The translations under genes and the position numbers were made by a program. The notes beneath the pieces were generated by a model. It saw only the letters and a program-made list of their open reading frames with translations. It was not told the DNA's origin and did no database searches. From NCBI GenBank assembly GCA_028275825.1, contig JAPWTX010000009.1, forward strand, positions 1-47,966: 47,966 nucleotides of DNA, given 5' to 3'. The stretch comes from Ignisphaera sp. (GTDB taxonomy: Archaea > Thermoproteota > Thermoprotei_A > Sulfolobales > Ignisphaeraceae). Shown here one piece after another: positions 1-8,503 of the stretch. Each line of letters opens with the position of its first letter. Position 1 is the stretch's first letter.

Positions 1-19
1 CACTAGCTTCAAACATATA

Positions 20-77
20 AACAATGCTCATGAAACCACCAGAACTATAGAAGTCAACAAAATTTATAAGCATTGTT
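20..77. repeat. 9-bp inverted repeat upstream of tnpB remnant
   Basis: AACAATGCT at 20-28 is matched by AGCATTGTT at 69-77, with a 40-base loop. It lies just upstream of the tnpB-like pseudogene and may be part of the left end of that element, but no tnpA gene or clear insertion boundary is visible in the window. Confidence 0.35.
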
Positions 78-106
78 AGCAAATTTTCTACTTGCTGTGA
101 ACGCCA

Positions 107-1350
107 ATGAGCCTCTCTATGAGGGTTCTGGCAACAGCCAAGATTGAGGCGGCTGCCCCCGAGGGAGGCGAGTCTATACTAATTCAATTCCTAAAAGCAT
201 ATAGAGATGCAGTTCAGTATGTAGTTGATGGTATTTGGCTTTTAGGTGATACTCCATCTGAAGAGAGTTTGCATAAGATGTTCTACAACGAGTTGAGGAG
301 GCTTGGTTTTAGGGCTCATCATGTATCTGAAATCTATAAGAGGGCTAGGGAGGTTGTTGAGGGTGCTAAGAGGAATAGGGGTTCTAAACCTGTTTTAAAG
401 AAGCTGACTGCAAGGATACACCCACTAGACTATAGAGTAGACTTCAGCGCAAAGGTGTTGAGAATAGCTGTTTTGAATAGTCAGTGGGTTGGGCTGAGGC
501 TCAAGTGGTATAAGTATTTAGATAAGTACCTTGATGGCTCTTGGAAGCCTGGTGAGATACTTGTTAGCTGTAGAAATAGAAAAATACTTGTTTACATAAC
601 ATCTCACAGAGATGTTAAACCCATAGATTTTAGGACTGTTATGGGTATAGACATAAACTTCAACAACATAACATACACAGTCATAGACTTGAGTGGAAGT
701 CTAGTTACAATAGGTGTCATACCTTTCAAAGGGTTGGAAAAGCTCTTCATCTGAAGAGGCTTTCTGAAGAGCTTCAGAAGAGGTTCCCAAATTCTTGGAG
801 GTTTTTGAAGTGGGTTAGGGGGGTTAGGGGTAGGTGGCTTAATAGAGCGAGGAACATATTGATGGATTCAGCCCACAGAGAATCTAAGAGGCTTGTGTAT
901 ATAGCCAGAGAGTATAGAGCATTGATTGTTTTTGAGGATTTGGAGAAGCTTAAAGAGAATAGCAAACATTGTTACAAGCTCTCATGGGAAAAGTCTTTGT
1001 GGTGCTACAAGAGAATACAGATGTTCACAGAGTATAAAGCAGCTTTTCACGGAATTAAAACAATTTATGTAAACCCATTTAAAACTTCTAGGAGGTCTCC
1101 AAATGGCAAAAAGCTTAAGTTCGTAAACTACAGATATGCCATACTAGGCAATGTAATAACATCTAGAGATGTTATAGCATCTTGGAACATAGCTTTAAGA
1201 GGTTTGAAGAAGTTAAAGCGTGTGAGGGGCTCTCGGGTTTTGTTGAGCCCTGATAGCCCCCGCAATGAAGCAGTGAAAACCCGAGCAAAGCGGGGGAACC
1301 CCGAGGCAAGAAAAATATATCCACAAATATTTACAGCTATTCACAAATAA
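107..1350 (+). pseudogene. tnpB: TnpB-like (IS200/IS605 OrfB) transposon nuclease, frameshifted
   Basis: This is a TnpB/OrfB-type RNA-guided nuclease gene split into two frames. The first part (107-754) ends soon after the first RuvC aspartate (GIDINFNN). The second part (open from about 756, first ATG at 805) carries the FEDLEKL glutamate and the DVIASWNIA aspartate. One missing A in the A run at 738-741 explains the break, because adding it joins the frames through a typical LHLKRLSEEL segment. The usual four-cysteine zinc finger is gone: the expected CPxC site reads SRRSPNGKK. No tnpA is visible upstream. The RuvC residues survive, but the frameshift and the lost zinc ligands argue for a dead gene. 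Confidence 0.85.
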
Positions 1351-1367
1351 TTGCCTCGGGGGAACCC
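1299..1367. repeat. Inverted repeat at 3' end of tnpB remnant
   Basis: CCCCGAGGCAA at 1299-1309 pairs perfectly with TTGCCTCGGGG at 1351-1361. GGGGGAACCC also occurs twice, at 1293-1302 and 1358-1367. GC-rich hairpins ending in GGGGAACC are common at the right ends of archaeal IS605-type elements (recalled family feature), so this probably marks the right end and the 3' part of a TnpB guide-type RNA. Confidence 0.5.
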
Positions 1368-1393
1368 TTACATAGATTGATGTTGTTGAAGTC

Positions 1394-1690
1394 TTATAAG
1401 CGCTGAGAAAACATATTTAACTAATGTGTTCAGTAAGGGATGAAGAGCCTGGGGTACTTCAAAGTATCTTGAGATGTGGGGTCCCTGGGTGGCCCGAATG
1501 CCTCCTGAGCAGATGCGGATTCAAGGAGCTATGAAGGGGGAGAGGATGAGGCTATGACCATAAACCCCTATGAGAGCTGAACTCCGATCATTGCAGGGCA
1601 TCAGACCCTACAAGTGAAGTGAGGGTGGTAGCCCTTGATGCAACCATGATCAAGCTCAAAATGAATGGGATGAGCATCAAGGGATAGACG
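1394..1690 (+). ncRNA. Structured non-coding element, copy A
   Basis: This 388-base gap (1351-1738) has no convincing gene. It holds a TATA-like TTATAAG at 1394-1400 followed by a GC-rich stretch. Positions 1434-1582 align with a second copy at 4024-4189 (shared GATGTGGGGTCCC, TGGCCC, AAGGAGCTATGA, CTATGACCA and GAGCTGAAC blocks). Further downstream CCCTTGATGC (1632-1641) pairs perfectly with GCATCAAGGG (1674-1683). The strand is inferred from the TATA box. I do not recognise it as SRP RNA, RNase P RNA or a standard box C/D RNA. It sits between the tnpB remnant and the eL42 gene, so it could also be a piece of a mobile element. Confidence 0.45.
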
Positions 1691-1738
1691 ATGAGCAAAA
1701 ATAGGGCACAGTATGAAACTGGTAATGGGTAAACATAT

Positions 1739-2026
1739 ATGGAGATCCCAAAGTCAATTGTAACGTATTGCCCTAGGTGCCGTGCACACACAGAGCATAG
1801 TGTATCGATATATAAACATGGGAAAAGGAGAACTCTAGCGCAAGGACAGAGAAGATATTTGAGAAAGCAGGAAGGTTATGGATCTAAAAGAAAGCCAGAG
1901 CAGAAGAGATTTGCTAAAGTCACTAAGAAAGTGGTTTTAAGACTGAAATGTAGTAAATGTGGTTATACTATTCATAGAAAAGGTATTAGATTGAAAAAAG
2001 CTGAGCTTGTTGAAAAACATGGGTGA
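1739..2026 (+). CDS. rpl44e: Ribosomal protein eL42 (L44e)
   Basis: This 95-residue large-subunit zinc ribosomal protein sits near the ribosomal E site in archaea and eukaryotes. The sequence starts [20 protein letters not shown] and has two cysteine pairs (CPRC near residues 11-14, CSKC near 72-75) that form the zinc site. The QGQRRY and GYGSKRKP segments are typical. The stop overlaps the start region of eS27, so the two are co-transcribed. This begins the conserved archaeal group L44e-S27e-aIF2alpha-Nop10. Confidence 0.96.
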   Translation: MEIPKSIVTYCPRCRAHTEHSVSIYKHGKRRTLAQGQRRYLRKQEGYGSKRKPEQKRFAKVTKKVVLRLKCSKCGYTIHRKGIRLKKAELVEKHG

Positions 2027-2034
2027 TGCACAGT

Positions 2035-2241
2035 ATGGGTAATGTAAAAAGGAAAATACTCATTCCACAACCTAAGAGCAGGTTCATAAGAATAAAATGT
2101 AATACGTGTGGAAATGAACAGACAATATTTGATCATGCAACTTTTCCTGTAAGATGCTTAGTCTGTGGAGCAGTTCTCGTAAAACCCACAGGCGGAAAAG
2201 CGCAATTTATAAACGCAGAGATTGTTAAGGTTTTTAGCTGA
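2035..2241 (+). CDS. rps27e: Ribosomal protein eS27
   Basis: This small-subunit zinc protein has the four-cysteine site CNTC...CLVC and the family C-terminus [14 protein letters not shown] place the start at ATG 2035 (68 residues), with GGTGA at 2022-2026 as the ribosome binding site. The frame is also open to GTG 2023 and ATG 2026, which overlap the eL42 stop. It is followed by aIF2-alpha after about 46 bases. Confidence 0.94.
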   Translation: MGNVKRKILIPQPKSRFIRIKCNTCGNEQTIFDHATFPVRCLVCGAVLVKPTGGKAQFINAEIVKVFS

Positions 2242-2287
2242 AATTAAAATCATTAGAATCTTAAGTGGTAATTGCAGAGGGGGCTAT

Positions 2288-3106
2288 ATGAGTATTCCAT
2301 TCAAAAAGAAGGGGTTGCCAGAAATTGGAGAATTAGTAGTAGCACAGATAAAGAAAGTATTTGATTACGGTGCTTACACAAATCTCTTGGAGTATGAAAA
2401 TCTGCAAGCCTTTATTCCATGGAGCGAAGTTAGCACGAAATATGTAAAAGATATTAAAGACATTTTGAAAGAAGGCCAAGTTGTTATAGGTAAAGTAATC
2501 AGAGTTGAGAAAAAACAAGGAAGAATAGAAGTTGATATATCATTGAAAAGGGTATTTGAGGGAGAGAAGAAGGTGAAGATGCTTAGGTGGAAGAGAGTTC
2601 AGAAAGCTCAAAAAATAGTTGAAATAGCCGCAAAGAACCTTGGTAAAACTCTTGATGAGGCATACAAAAATGCATGGATCTTTTTAGAGAAAAACATTGA
2701 TCCAATGGCTCTAATCGAAGAAACTGTGTTAAAGGGACCACAGGAATTTATGAAAATAGGTATTAATGAAGAATGGGCCAAGGCTCTATATGAAGAGGCA
2801 AAGAAACATATTACGATAAAAATGGTTAGAATTAGAGGTATTGCAAAACTCATTTCCTATAAACCTGATGGTGTTGAAAAAATTAAAGGTGTTTTAATTG
2901 AAATCAAAAACAAGTTTAAAAGAGATGATATTAACCTCAATATATATACTGTAGGAGCTCCTAGATACAGAATAGAGATTGAAGCGCATGACTATAAGGT
3001 AGCTGAGGAGGTCTATAACCAAATTGCAACCTTTCTTAAGGATGTGACACAGAGCATAGGTGTGGACTTTGTCGAGTTTGAAAGAGAAGAGATAGAAAAA
3101 GGGTAG
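2288..3106 (+). CDS. eif2a: Translation initiation factor aIF2 alpha subunit
   Basis: This is the 272-residue alpha subunit of the heterotrimeric aIF2 that delivers initiator Met-tRNA to the small ribosomal subunit. An S1-type RNA-binding domain occupies residues ~10-85 ([17 protein letters not shown], then FIPWSEVS), followed by the helical domain and a C-terminal alpha-beta domain. The start ATG 2288 follows the purine-rich GAGGGGG, while an upstream in-frame ATG at 2222 lies inside eS27 and is not used. It sits 4 bases upstream of nop10 in the expected order. Confidence 0.95.
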   Translation: MSIPFKKKGLPEIGELVVAQIKKVFDYGAYTNLLEYENLQAFIPWSEVSTKYVKDIKDILKEGQVVIGKVIRVEKKQGRIEVDISLKRVFEGEKKVKMLRWKRVQKAQKIVEIAAKNLGKTLDEAYKNAWIFLEKNIDPMALIEETVLKGPQEFMKIGINEEWAKALYEEAKKHITIKMVRIRGIAKLISYKPDGVEKIKGVLIEIKNKFKRDDINLNIYTVGAPRYRIEIEAHDYKVAEEVYNQIATFLKDVTQSIGVDFVEFEREEIEKG

Positions 3107-3110
3107 TACA

Positions 3111-3314
3111 ATGAGGTGGAGAATCAGAAAATGCCCTAAGTGCAAAACATATACACTTAGCGAAACATGCCCTAGGTGTGGGACAAAAACTTTTGTACCA
3201 CATCCACACAGGTTTTCACCTGAAGATAGATATGTTGAGTACAGGCTTTGGAGCAAATATCCACAACTCATAGAGAAAGTTACGCAGAGAAAGGAAAAAG
3301 TGCATCTTCTTTAG
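3111..3314 (+). CDS. nop10: H/ACA RNP protein Nop10
   Basis: This small 67-residue zinc-ribbon protein of the box H/ACA pseudouridylation complex binds Cbf5 and stabilises its active site. It has CPKC at residues 8-11, CPRC near 21-24 and the family segment [13 protein letters not shown]. It follows aIF2-alpha directly with an AAAGGGT ribosome binding site. Its partner Cbf5 is at 29521 and a likely H/ACA guide RNA is at about 4985. The PAC2-type proteasome assembly gene that often follows nop10 is absent here. Confidence 0.96.
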   Translation: MRWRIRKCPKCKTYTLSETCPRCGTKTFVPHPHRFSPEDRYVEYRLWSKYPQLIEKVTQRKEKVHLL

Positions 3315-3333
3315 TGTCAAGCTCTTTTCACAA

Positions 3334-3936
3334 TTATAACCAAGTTATTCCATAGTCTGTTATGACAAACTTGTATGAGGTTTTCAAAGCAGGTTTAATG
3401 ATTTTTAGCACCCTTGTTTTATTTGGCAGTACAGAAAGTTCTAACATAGTGTCACACCATGCTTCAAGATATTCAAAGCCTGCAGGGGTATTTTCATCAA
3501 ATCTTACTTGGGCTGAAGCTATTATCGTGACTCCTTTTTCATTTATAGAATTGAGCAAGACTAGTAGGTAAGTAAAGGGATTGCGACTTCCATTCTCTTT
3601 AAATTCAACTCTATATAGATGATTTATACTATCTATAATAATTAAAGCTGTGCGGTACTTCAAAGAGTCTAATATTAAAGAAATCAAGTGATCTTGAGAA
3701 AGTGCAAGCGCAAAATAGATGTTTTTAGTTTCAATACCTAATCTAGTAACTCTATTTATAAAGGTCATACCTTCCGTAGATATGAATATTGTCGCTAGGT
3801 TATCAACTTTCGAGCATTTGAGAATACTTAGAAGAAGGTTGGTTTTACCTGAGCCTGCAGCACCATAAATAACAGCTCTTACTGGTTTTTTAAAAAGTAT
3901 CTCATCTAGATTTTCATTACATGTAGAGATCTTCAT
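3334..3936 (-). CDS. RadA/RecA-superfamily ATPase paralog
   Basis: This 200-residue P-loop ATPase has Walker A GAAGSGKTN at residues ~25-33 and Walker B ALIIIDS near 100. There is no N-terminal helix-hairpin-helix domain, unlike the full RadA at 26047. It is similar to the short RadA paralogs (aRadC/RadB-like) thought to assist recombinational repair in archaea. It converges on nop10, leaving 19 bases between them. The first ATG gives a sensible N-terminus (MKISTC) with the ATPase core starting early. Exact subfamily not determined. Confidence 0.8.
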   Translation of the reverse strand: MKISTCNENLDEILFKKPVRAVIYGAAGSGKTNLLLSILKCSKVDNLATIFISTEGMTFINRVTRLGIETKNIYFALALSQDHLISLILDSLKYRTALIIIDSINHLYRVEFKENGSRNPFTYLLVLLNSINEKGVTIIASAQVRFDENTPAGFEYLEAWCDTMLELSVLPNKTRVLKIIKPALKTSYKFVITDYGITWL

Positions 3937-3980
3937 TAGATAACCTTTGCCCTTTTGCTGCTGTTTTCAGTTTCATTAGG

Positions 3981-4190
3981 TTTATAAGGTTGCATTATTA
4001 AACATCTTGATGAGATTCCCTGTGAGGGGTGAAGAGCCGTAGATGGCTCTCCCCAAGGGCAGCAACTCAAGATGTGGGGTCCCCGGGATGGCCCTGAAAG
4101 CCCCAAGGCATATGCAGACCCAAGGAGCTATGAGGGAAAAAGATGAGACTATGACCACAAAACAATATGAATCTATATAAGAGCTGAACC
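3981..4190 (+). ncRNA. Structured non-coding element, copy B
   Basis: This 262-base gap between two minus-strand genes contains a good TATA box (TTTATAAGG, 3981-3989). Downstream, ACATCTTGA (4002-4010) pairs perfectly with TCAAGATGT (4067-4075). This encloses a nested hairpin AGAGCC/GGCTCT (4033-4038 with 4045-4050) inside GGGG/CCCC. Positions 4024-4189 align with copy A at 1434-1582, at roughly three quarters identity by eye. No ORF is shared between copies. A transcript would run on the plus strand, antisense to its neighbours. The RNA family is not recognised. Confidence 0.5.
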
Positions 4191-4198
4191 CCTATAAT

Positions 4199-4885
4199 TT
4201 AAGCCTTTCCCAGTAAATATATGAGCTCATTGTTTATCTTTTTTATGATACCCTTTTTAACAAGAATATTTACTGCGCTATTGAAATATCTGTTATCAAC
4301 TTGAATACCGTACCACTCTTCAAATTCTCTTACAATTTCATCTAGCGTCCACGTACTCTTCTTTTTCTCATTATAATTCGCTTCAATTATTCTCTTTATG
4401 AACTGAGTAACATCCTCTAATCTAGTCCATGGATATTGAAACCAGATCCATTCTTTAACTTCCATGTAATAGTAATCAGGTTTTATCTTTGCTACTGGCG
4501 AAATCCACTGAAGTGCTGCTATACGTAATTCCTTTGGTTTCCAGGTATTCAATATATAATCTCTTGCTAGGATTACAGATTCCCCCGTATCAATGATGTC
4601 ATCAATAAGTAAGGCTCTTGCGTTTTCAAGATTAATTACATACTCAAACTTTATTATAGCTCTTTCCCCCTTTTTCGCAGCTTCTGTCCAATGCTGCGAC
4701 TGAATTGAAATAAGGTTTTCAACACCTAAGAAATCACATAATAGCCTAGCTGGAACATAGCCCCCGCGTGCAATTGCTATTATTACGTCAGGAACATAGT
4801 TGCTTTCCTCGATTTTCCTTGCTAAACCCCAGCTCCATTCTACAATTTCATTCCACTCAACTAACTTTACAGGTATTTTTGGCAT
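4199..4885 (-). CDS. Phosphoribosyltransferase with C-terminal extension
   Basis: This 228-residue protein has a type I phosphoribosyltransferase fold. The PRPP-binding motif is ALLIDDIIDTGES at residues ~91-103, and a typical early segment is PDVIIAIARGGYVPARLL. It resembles archaeal hypoxanthine/xanthine-guanine type enzymes used in purine salvage. About 70 C-terminal residues (from RLEDVTQFIKRI) form an extra helical region that could be a winged-helix-like domain, so a regulatory role is also possible. The substrate cannot be read from sequence. Confidence 0.8.
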   Translation of the reverse strand: MPKIPVKLVEWNEIVEWSWGLARKIEESNYVPDVIIAIARGGYVPARLLCDFLGVENLISIQSQHWTEAAKKGERAIIKFEYVINLENARALLIDDIIDTGESVILARDYILNTWKPKELRIAALQWISPVAKIKPDYYYMEVKEWIWFQYPWTRLEDVTQFIKRIIEANYNEKKKSTWTLDEIVREFEEWYGIQVDNRYFNSAVNILVKKGIIKKINNELIYLLGKA

Positions 4886-4984
4886 TTTATATAACCCTAT
4901 TAGCAGTCTGCATAGGGATATATAAACCTAGTTTAAATGAGTTATGTAAATAAAAATATTTTGGAGATCTCTGGAAGAAAATTA

Positions 4985-5075
4985 AGGGCCCCCGTTTCGG
5001 CCGACCCGTGCAAATCTGTGAACCTTGAACTATATGGCGAAGATGTACACGGGGTCTCTGCGGGGGTTACAATCC
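4985..5075 (+). ncRNA. Probable box H/ACA-type guide RNA with k-turn
   Basis: The lower stem CCCCCG (4989-4994) pairs with CGGGGG (5061-5066), and ACA follows two bases later (5069-5071). The upper stem GACCCGTG (5003-5010) pairs with CACGGGGTC (5048-5056, one bulged G). Above it, ATCT/AGAT leads into tandem G.A pairs (GA at 5020-5021 with GA at 5039-5040), closed by CC/GG, which is a k-loop as expected for L7Ae binding. The internal loop TTTCGGCC / TCTG would be the pseudouridylation pocket, with the ACA at about the usual distance. An AT-rich TATA-like stretch at 4950-4960 fits a start near 4983. The short ORF covering it is not a gene. Confidence 0.65.
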
Positions 5076-5132
5076 GTGCATTTTTAGTGCAGATGTACTC
5101 AGGTTTAGTGAGGTATTAGATGACTTTGATTT

Positions 5133-6578
5133 TTAGCCCTTAATAACAGCAATTGGGACGAGTCGAACAACAGGTTTTAATAGCTGTGCCCGAGCACCTA
5201 CATCTACAACTCTATCAACATCCTTATAAGCTTCTGGAGTTTCTTCAGAGAGCTCTCTCATTGTTGCAGCTCTTACCATAACCCCCTTCCTTTCTAGCTC
5301 TTCAATAACTTCTCTAGGAGGCTTTGTTCGTATGGCAGCAGCTCTGCTCATCCATCTACCTGCACCATGTGGTGCTGACCACCATGGGTCCTTAGCTTTT
5401 GGAGCTGGTATTGTAATGTAACTTGCTGTACCCATGCTTCCAGGTATCAGAACGATCTGTCCAAACGCTTTATGATCCTCTGGGATTTCTGGATGCCCTG
5501 GTGGAAATGCCCTTGTAGCACCTTTTCTATGCACAACTAGTTTAATTCTCTTATTCTCAACTTCGTGTTCCTCTACTTTTGCGATATTGTGAGCCACATC
5601 ATATATCATCCTTATTCCTAGCTCTTCATAGTCTGTGCCAAACACCTTTGCAAAAGATTCTCTGGCCCAATGTGATATTAATTGTCTATTAGCCCATGCG
5701 TAATTGGCAGCCGCAGCCATTGCAGCAAAATAGTCTTGCCCTTCATTACTACTGAATGGTACTGCTGCAAGCTCTCTATCAGGCACTTCTATACCATATT
5801 TCCTCATAGCTCTTTCCATAATTACTAGATAATCACTTGCAACTTGATGACCGAGTCCTCTGGACCCTGTGTGCACCATTATTGTTATTTGGCCCTCCCC
5901 AAAAATTCCTATATTCTTAGCTATGTTGGGAAGATATATCTTATCCACTACTTGAATTTCGAGAAAATGATTACCACTACCAAGAGTCCCAAGCTGAGGC
6001 GCTCCTCTCTCTTTAGCCTTTCTACTCACTTTTGATGAATCAGCCCAGTCCAGTTTTCCTTTAGATTCAGTATAATCGATGTCATGTTCCGATGCATAAC
6101 CTTGTCTCAACGCCCACTGAGCCCCTTCTTCAAGAACATTATCAAGTTCTCTTTCTGTTAACCTAATTTTACCCGTAGCACCTACACCACTTGGTATATT
6201 TCTGAATATTATATCAACCAACTCTTTTAATTTTGATTTTATATCCTTTATTGTTAAATCTGTTCGCAGAACCCTAACACCGCAATTAATATCGTAACCC
6301 ACACCACCAGGACTTACAACACCATCATCAACAGTGAAGCCTGCAACACCTCCTATTGGAAAGCCATAGCCCTGATGCCCATCAGGAAGAGTATAGCTTG
6401 AACCAACAATTCCTGGTAGACAAGCCACATTTGCAGCTTGTTCTAATGTTGCGTCTTCCTTCATCTTATTTAGTAAAAATTCATCGGCATAAATTATTGC
6501 AGAAACTCTCATACACTTCTTGTATTCCCTAGGTATCATCCAAACAACATCATCAATTCTCCTCAGATTTATTACCAT
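5133..6578 (-). CDS. rtcB: RNA-splicing ligase RtcB
   Basis: RtcB is the GTP- and Mn-dependent ligase that joins 2',3'-cyclic phosphate and 5'-OH ends after archaeal intron excision. At 481 residues it has the usual length. Metal and guanylylation residues are visible: GYDINCGVRV (Cys), GSGNHFLE (His), HTGSRGLGHQ, YDVAHNI (His) and APHGAGR (the guanylylated His). I choose ATG 6578, preceded by GGTGG at 6588-6584, over the earlier in-frame TTG 6590. It is functionally linked to the intron-bearing cbf5 at 29521. Confidence 0.96.
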   Translation of the reverse strand: MVINLRRIDDVVWMIPREYKKCMRVSAIIYADEFLLNKMKEDATLEQAANVACLPGIVGSSYTLPDGHQGYGFPIGGVAGFTVDDGVVSPGGVGYDINCGVRVLRTDLTIKDIKSKLKELVDIIFRNIPSGVGATGKIRLTERELDNVLEEGAQWALRQGYASEHDIDYTESKGKLDWADSSKVSRKAKERGAPQLGTLGSGNHFLEIQVVDKIYLPNIAKNIGIFGEGQITIMVHTGSRGLGHQVASDYLVIMERAMRKYGIEVPDRELAAVPFSSNEGQDYFAAMAAAANYAWANRQLISHWARESFAKVFGTDYEELGIRMIYDVAHNIAKVEEHEVENKRIKLVVHRKGATRAFPPGHPEIPEDHKAFGQIVLIPGSMGTASYITIPAPKAKDPWWSAPHGAGRWMSRAAAIRTKPPREVIEELERKGVMVRAATMRELSEETPEAYKDVDRVVDVGARAQLLKPVVRLVPIAVIKG

Positions 6579-6615
6579 AAATGCCACCAAATCTGTTGCT
6601 CGAAAAACGTTTCGT

Positions 6616-6639
6616 CAACTCACTCACTTCTGTGAGTTG
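6616..6639. promoter_or_regulatory. Inverted repeat in rtcB/rpl22 divergent region
   Basis: CAACTCAC (6616-6623) and GTGAGTTG (6632-6639) form a perfect 8-bp inverted repeat with an 8-base spacer, in the 267-base region between divergently transcribed rtcB and rpl22. It could be an operator or a hairpin in the rtcB leader. Nothing else in 6591-6800 looks like a gene. Confidence 0.35.
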
Positions 6640-6803
6640 GCTAATAAGCTTAAGCATTAAGTATGGTGATTAATCATATAATTGATACGAAATTGAATAA
6701 GATACATGCTACAAGAAATTTTCATGAGCATCGCGACCATGACTCTTCATTTTAAAGAAGTTGAGCTCAATAAAGCTTTTATTTCTTTTTCCAAAATCAA
6801 CAA

Positions 6804-6835
6804 GTATATATCCTGAAGCCCTGAATGCTTATAAT
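6804..6835 (+). promoter_or_regulatory. TATA-box region for the L22 ribosomal operon
   Basis: TATATAT at 6804-6811 and TTATAA at 6829-6834 are both candidate TATA boxes upstream of the first ribosomal gene. The first would give a short leader before ATG 6846. The second would give an almost leaderless start at ATG 6861. The ribosomal cluster therefore appears to be promoted from here rather than continuing from S19. Confidence 0.45.
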
Positions 6836-6845
6836 AATCTATATC

Positions 6846-7343
6846 ATGGTGCACGAATTAATGGGGCATTGGCGCTACTCGCAAATTGAGAAATATGATA
6901 AAAGTAAAATAGCTGTAGCTGTAATTAGAGATGCGCCTATGTCGTTTAAGGAAGCTTATGAAGTGTGTAAAGTGATTAGAGGAATGATGCTAGCTGAAGC
7001 AAAGGAGTTCTTAAGGAAAGTTATAGAATTGAGAGAGCCTGTTCCATATATAAGGTACAAGTTGAATGTGGGTCATAGGAGGGGTTTAGCAAATAAGTGG
7101 TCTAAGTGGAGATCTCCCATAGGGAGATACCCCATAAAAGTGGCAAAATATATTTTGAGACTCTTAGACAATGCTGAAAATAATGCTATTAGTAAAGGTC
7201 TTGATGCAGAAAAACTTAGGATTGTGCATATTGCTGCTCACAAGAGTTATTACCTAAAGAAATGGATGCCTAGAGCATTTGGCAGGGCTACGCCTTGGTT
7301 TAGAATACATACAACTGTTGAAGTAATAGTTGCTGAGGTGTAA
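6846..7343 (+). CDS. rpl22: Ribosomal protein uL22
   Basis: This 165-residue protein lines the peptide exit tunnel. The family core IRDAPMSFKEAYEVCKVIRGM and the C-terminal HIAAHKSYYLKKWMPRAFGRATPWFRI loop region are clear. The start is ambiguous between ATG 6846 and ATG 6861, and the longer frame to 6825 is unlikely. It opens the operon: S19, L2, L23, L4 and L3, which often precede it, are not in this window. Confidence 0.95.
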   Translation: MVHELMGHWRYSQIEKYDKSKIAVAVIRDAPMSFKEAYEVCKVIRGMMLAEAKEFLRKVIELREPVPYIRYKLNVGHRRGLANKWSKWRSPIGRYPIKVAKYILRLLDNAENNAISKGLDAEKLRIVHIAAHKSYYLKKWMPRAFGRATPWFRIHTTVEVIVAEV

Positions 7344-7348
7344 GGGTA

Positions 7349-7975
7349 ATGGTTAATATAAAGAGGTACTTCATTGAACAAGGTATAAAGAAAGTAGCTG
7401 TTGATGAATACTTAGCAAGTAAATTTTGGAGAGCAGGTTATGCAGGTGTTGATGTAATCAAGACCCCTTTAGGCACGAGGGTAATAGTATATGCATTAAG
7501 GCCGGGCCTCATAATTGGTCGTAAAGGCCAAACATTAAAAACAATTCAAACAGTACTAGAAAAAGTTTTTGGGATTGAGAACCCTCAAATAACGGTGGTT
7601 GAAGTTGAGAACCCCGATATGAATGCGAGGGTTGTAGCAGCAAATATAGCGCTTGCCTTGGAGAGAGGAGTACACTTTAGAAGAGCTGCCTTTATAGCTT
7701 TACGAAGAATTATGGCAGCAGGAGCACTAGGATGTGAAATTGTTATTAGTGGTAAACTTGTAGCTGAAAGGTCACGTTATGAAAAACTTAAAGCTGGCAA
7801 GGTATATAAATCAGGTGAACAAAGTTTAAGACTAGTAGATAGAGCTGTAGCTCATGTACTACTAAAGCCTGGTATGTATGGGGTAGAAGTACTGATAACA
7901 AAACCGGGCGTAACAGCAGATTACATTGAGGTTCTTTCTCAGAGTCCACAAACAGAAGTAAGCAAGGTGGGATAA
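7349..7975 (+). CDS. rps3: Ribosomal protein uS3
   Basis: This 208-residue small-subunit head protein lies at the mRNA entry channel. The KH-type motif LRPGLIIGRKGQTLKTIQ lies near residues 51-69, and the C-terminal domain contains GCEIVISGKLVAERSRYEK. It starts 5 bases after the uL22 stop with a GGGTA ribosome binding site and precedes uL29. Confidence 0.97.
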   Translation: MVNIKRYFIEQGIKKVAVDEYLASKFWRAGYAGVDVIKTPLGTRVIVYALRPGLIIGRKGQTLKTIQTVLEKVFGIENPQITVVEVENPDMNARVVAANIALALERGVHFRRAAFIALRRIMAAGALGCEIVISGKLVAERSRYEKLKAGKVYKSGEQSLRLVDRAVAHVLLKPGMYGVEVLITKPGVTADYIEVLSQSPQTEVSKVG

Positions 7976-7979
7976 GACC

Positions 7980-8201
7980 ATGAGTGATAGACCATTATCA
8001 GCAGAGGAAATAAAGGCTATGAATCCAGATGAAAGGATTAAACTACTATATGAACTAAAATTAGAATTAGCGAGACTAAGATCACAAGCAAAAATGGGTA
8101 TACTGACAAACGTTGGGAGAATAAAAATTGTTAAGAAAAATATAGCAAGGTTGATGACTGCTGTCAATGAAGAGTTGAGAAAGGTGCAAAGCAGTGCTTA
8201 G
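7980..8201 (+). CDS. rpl29: Ribosomal protein uL29
   Basis: This 73-residue helical large-subunit protein near the exit tunnel has the family pattern LYELKLELARLRSQAKMG followed by GRIKIVKKNIARLMT. It overlaps the GTG start of the next gene (p29) by 8 bases, indicating translational coupling. Confidence 0.95.
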   Translation: MSDRPLSAEEIKAMNPDERIKLLYELKLELARLRSQAKMGILTNVGRIKIVKKNIARLMTAVNEELRKVQSSA

Positions 8202-8493
8202 AACAGGAGATAACATAATTTATCATGAAATCATAGGCTTGAAAGTGAAAATATTATCACATGTAGATCCAACCTTAATTAACACAACAGGTATAGTCGT
8301 TGATGAAACTATGAATACCTTGCAGATGCTTAGTGACAAGCGCAAGAGAGTAATTAGGGTGTCTAAAAGGGGAGGGATATTTCTTTTTACAATACCTGAA
8401 ACCGGTGAAGAGATAGTAGTAGACGGTATGCAAATTTTTGGAAGACCCGAGGATAGGCTTAAAAGGATTAAATCTGTTAGTATAAGAAGGTGA
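8194..8493 (+). CDS. rnp1: RNase P protein component 1 (p29/Pop4)
   Basis: This 99-residue Sm-like protein of RNase P is needed for tRNA 5' maturation. It is conserved at exactly this position in archaeal ribosomal operons, between uL29 and uS17. Family features are HEIIGLKVKIL, GIVVDETMNTLQM and FGRPEDRLKR. It starts with GTG overlapping uL29, with GGTGC in front. Confidence 0.94.
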   Translation: MLRTGDNIIYHEIIGLKVKILSHVDPTLINTTGIVVDETMNTLQMLSDKRKRVIRVSKRGGIFLFTIPETGEEIVVDGMQIFGRPEDRLKRIKSVSIRR

Positions 8494-8503
8494 CACTTTT
8501 ACA

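Noticed and set aside
1394-1690. SRP RNA or RNase P RNA
   Set aside because: The universally conserved segments of those RNAs are not visible.
4937-5119. 60-codon ORF downstream of the phosphoribosyltransferase
   Set aside because: It covers the H/ACA-like RNA structure and has no protein-like features.
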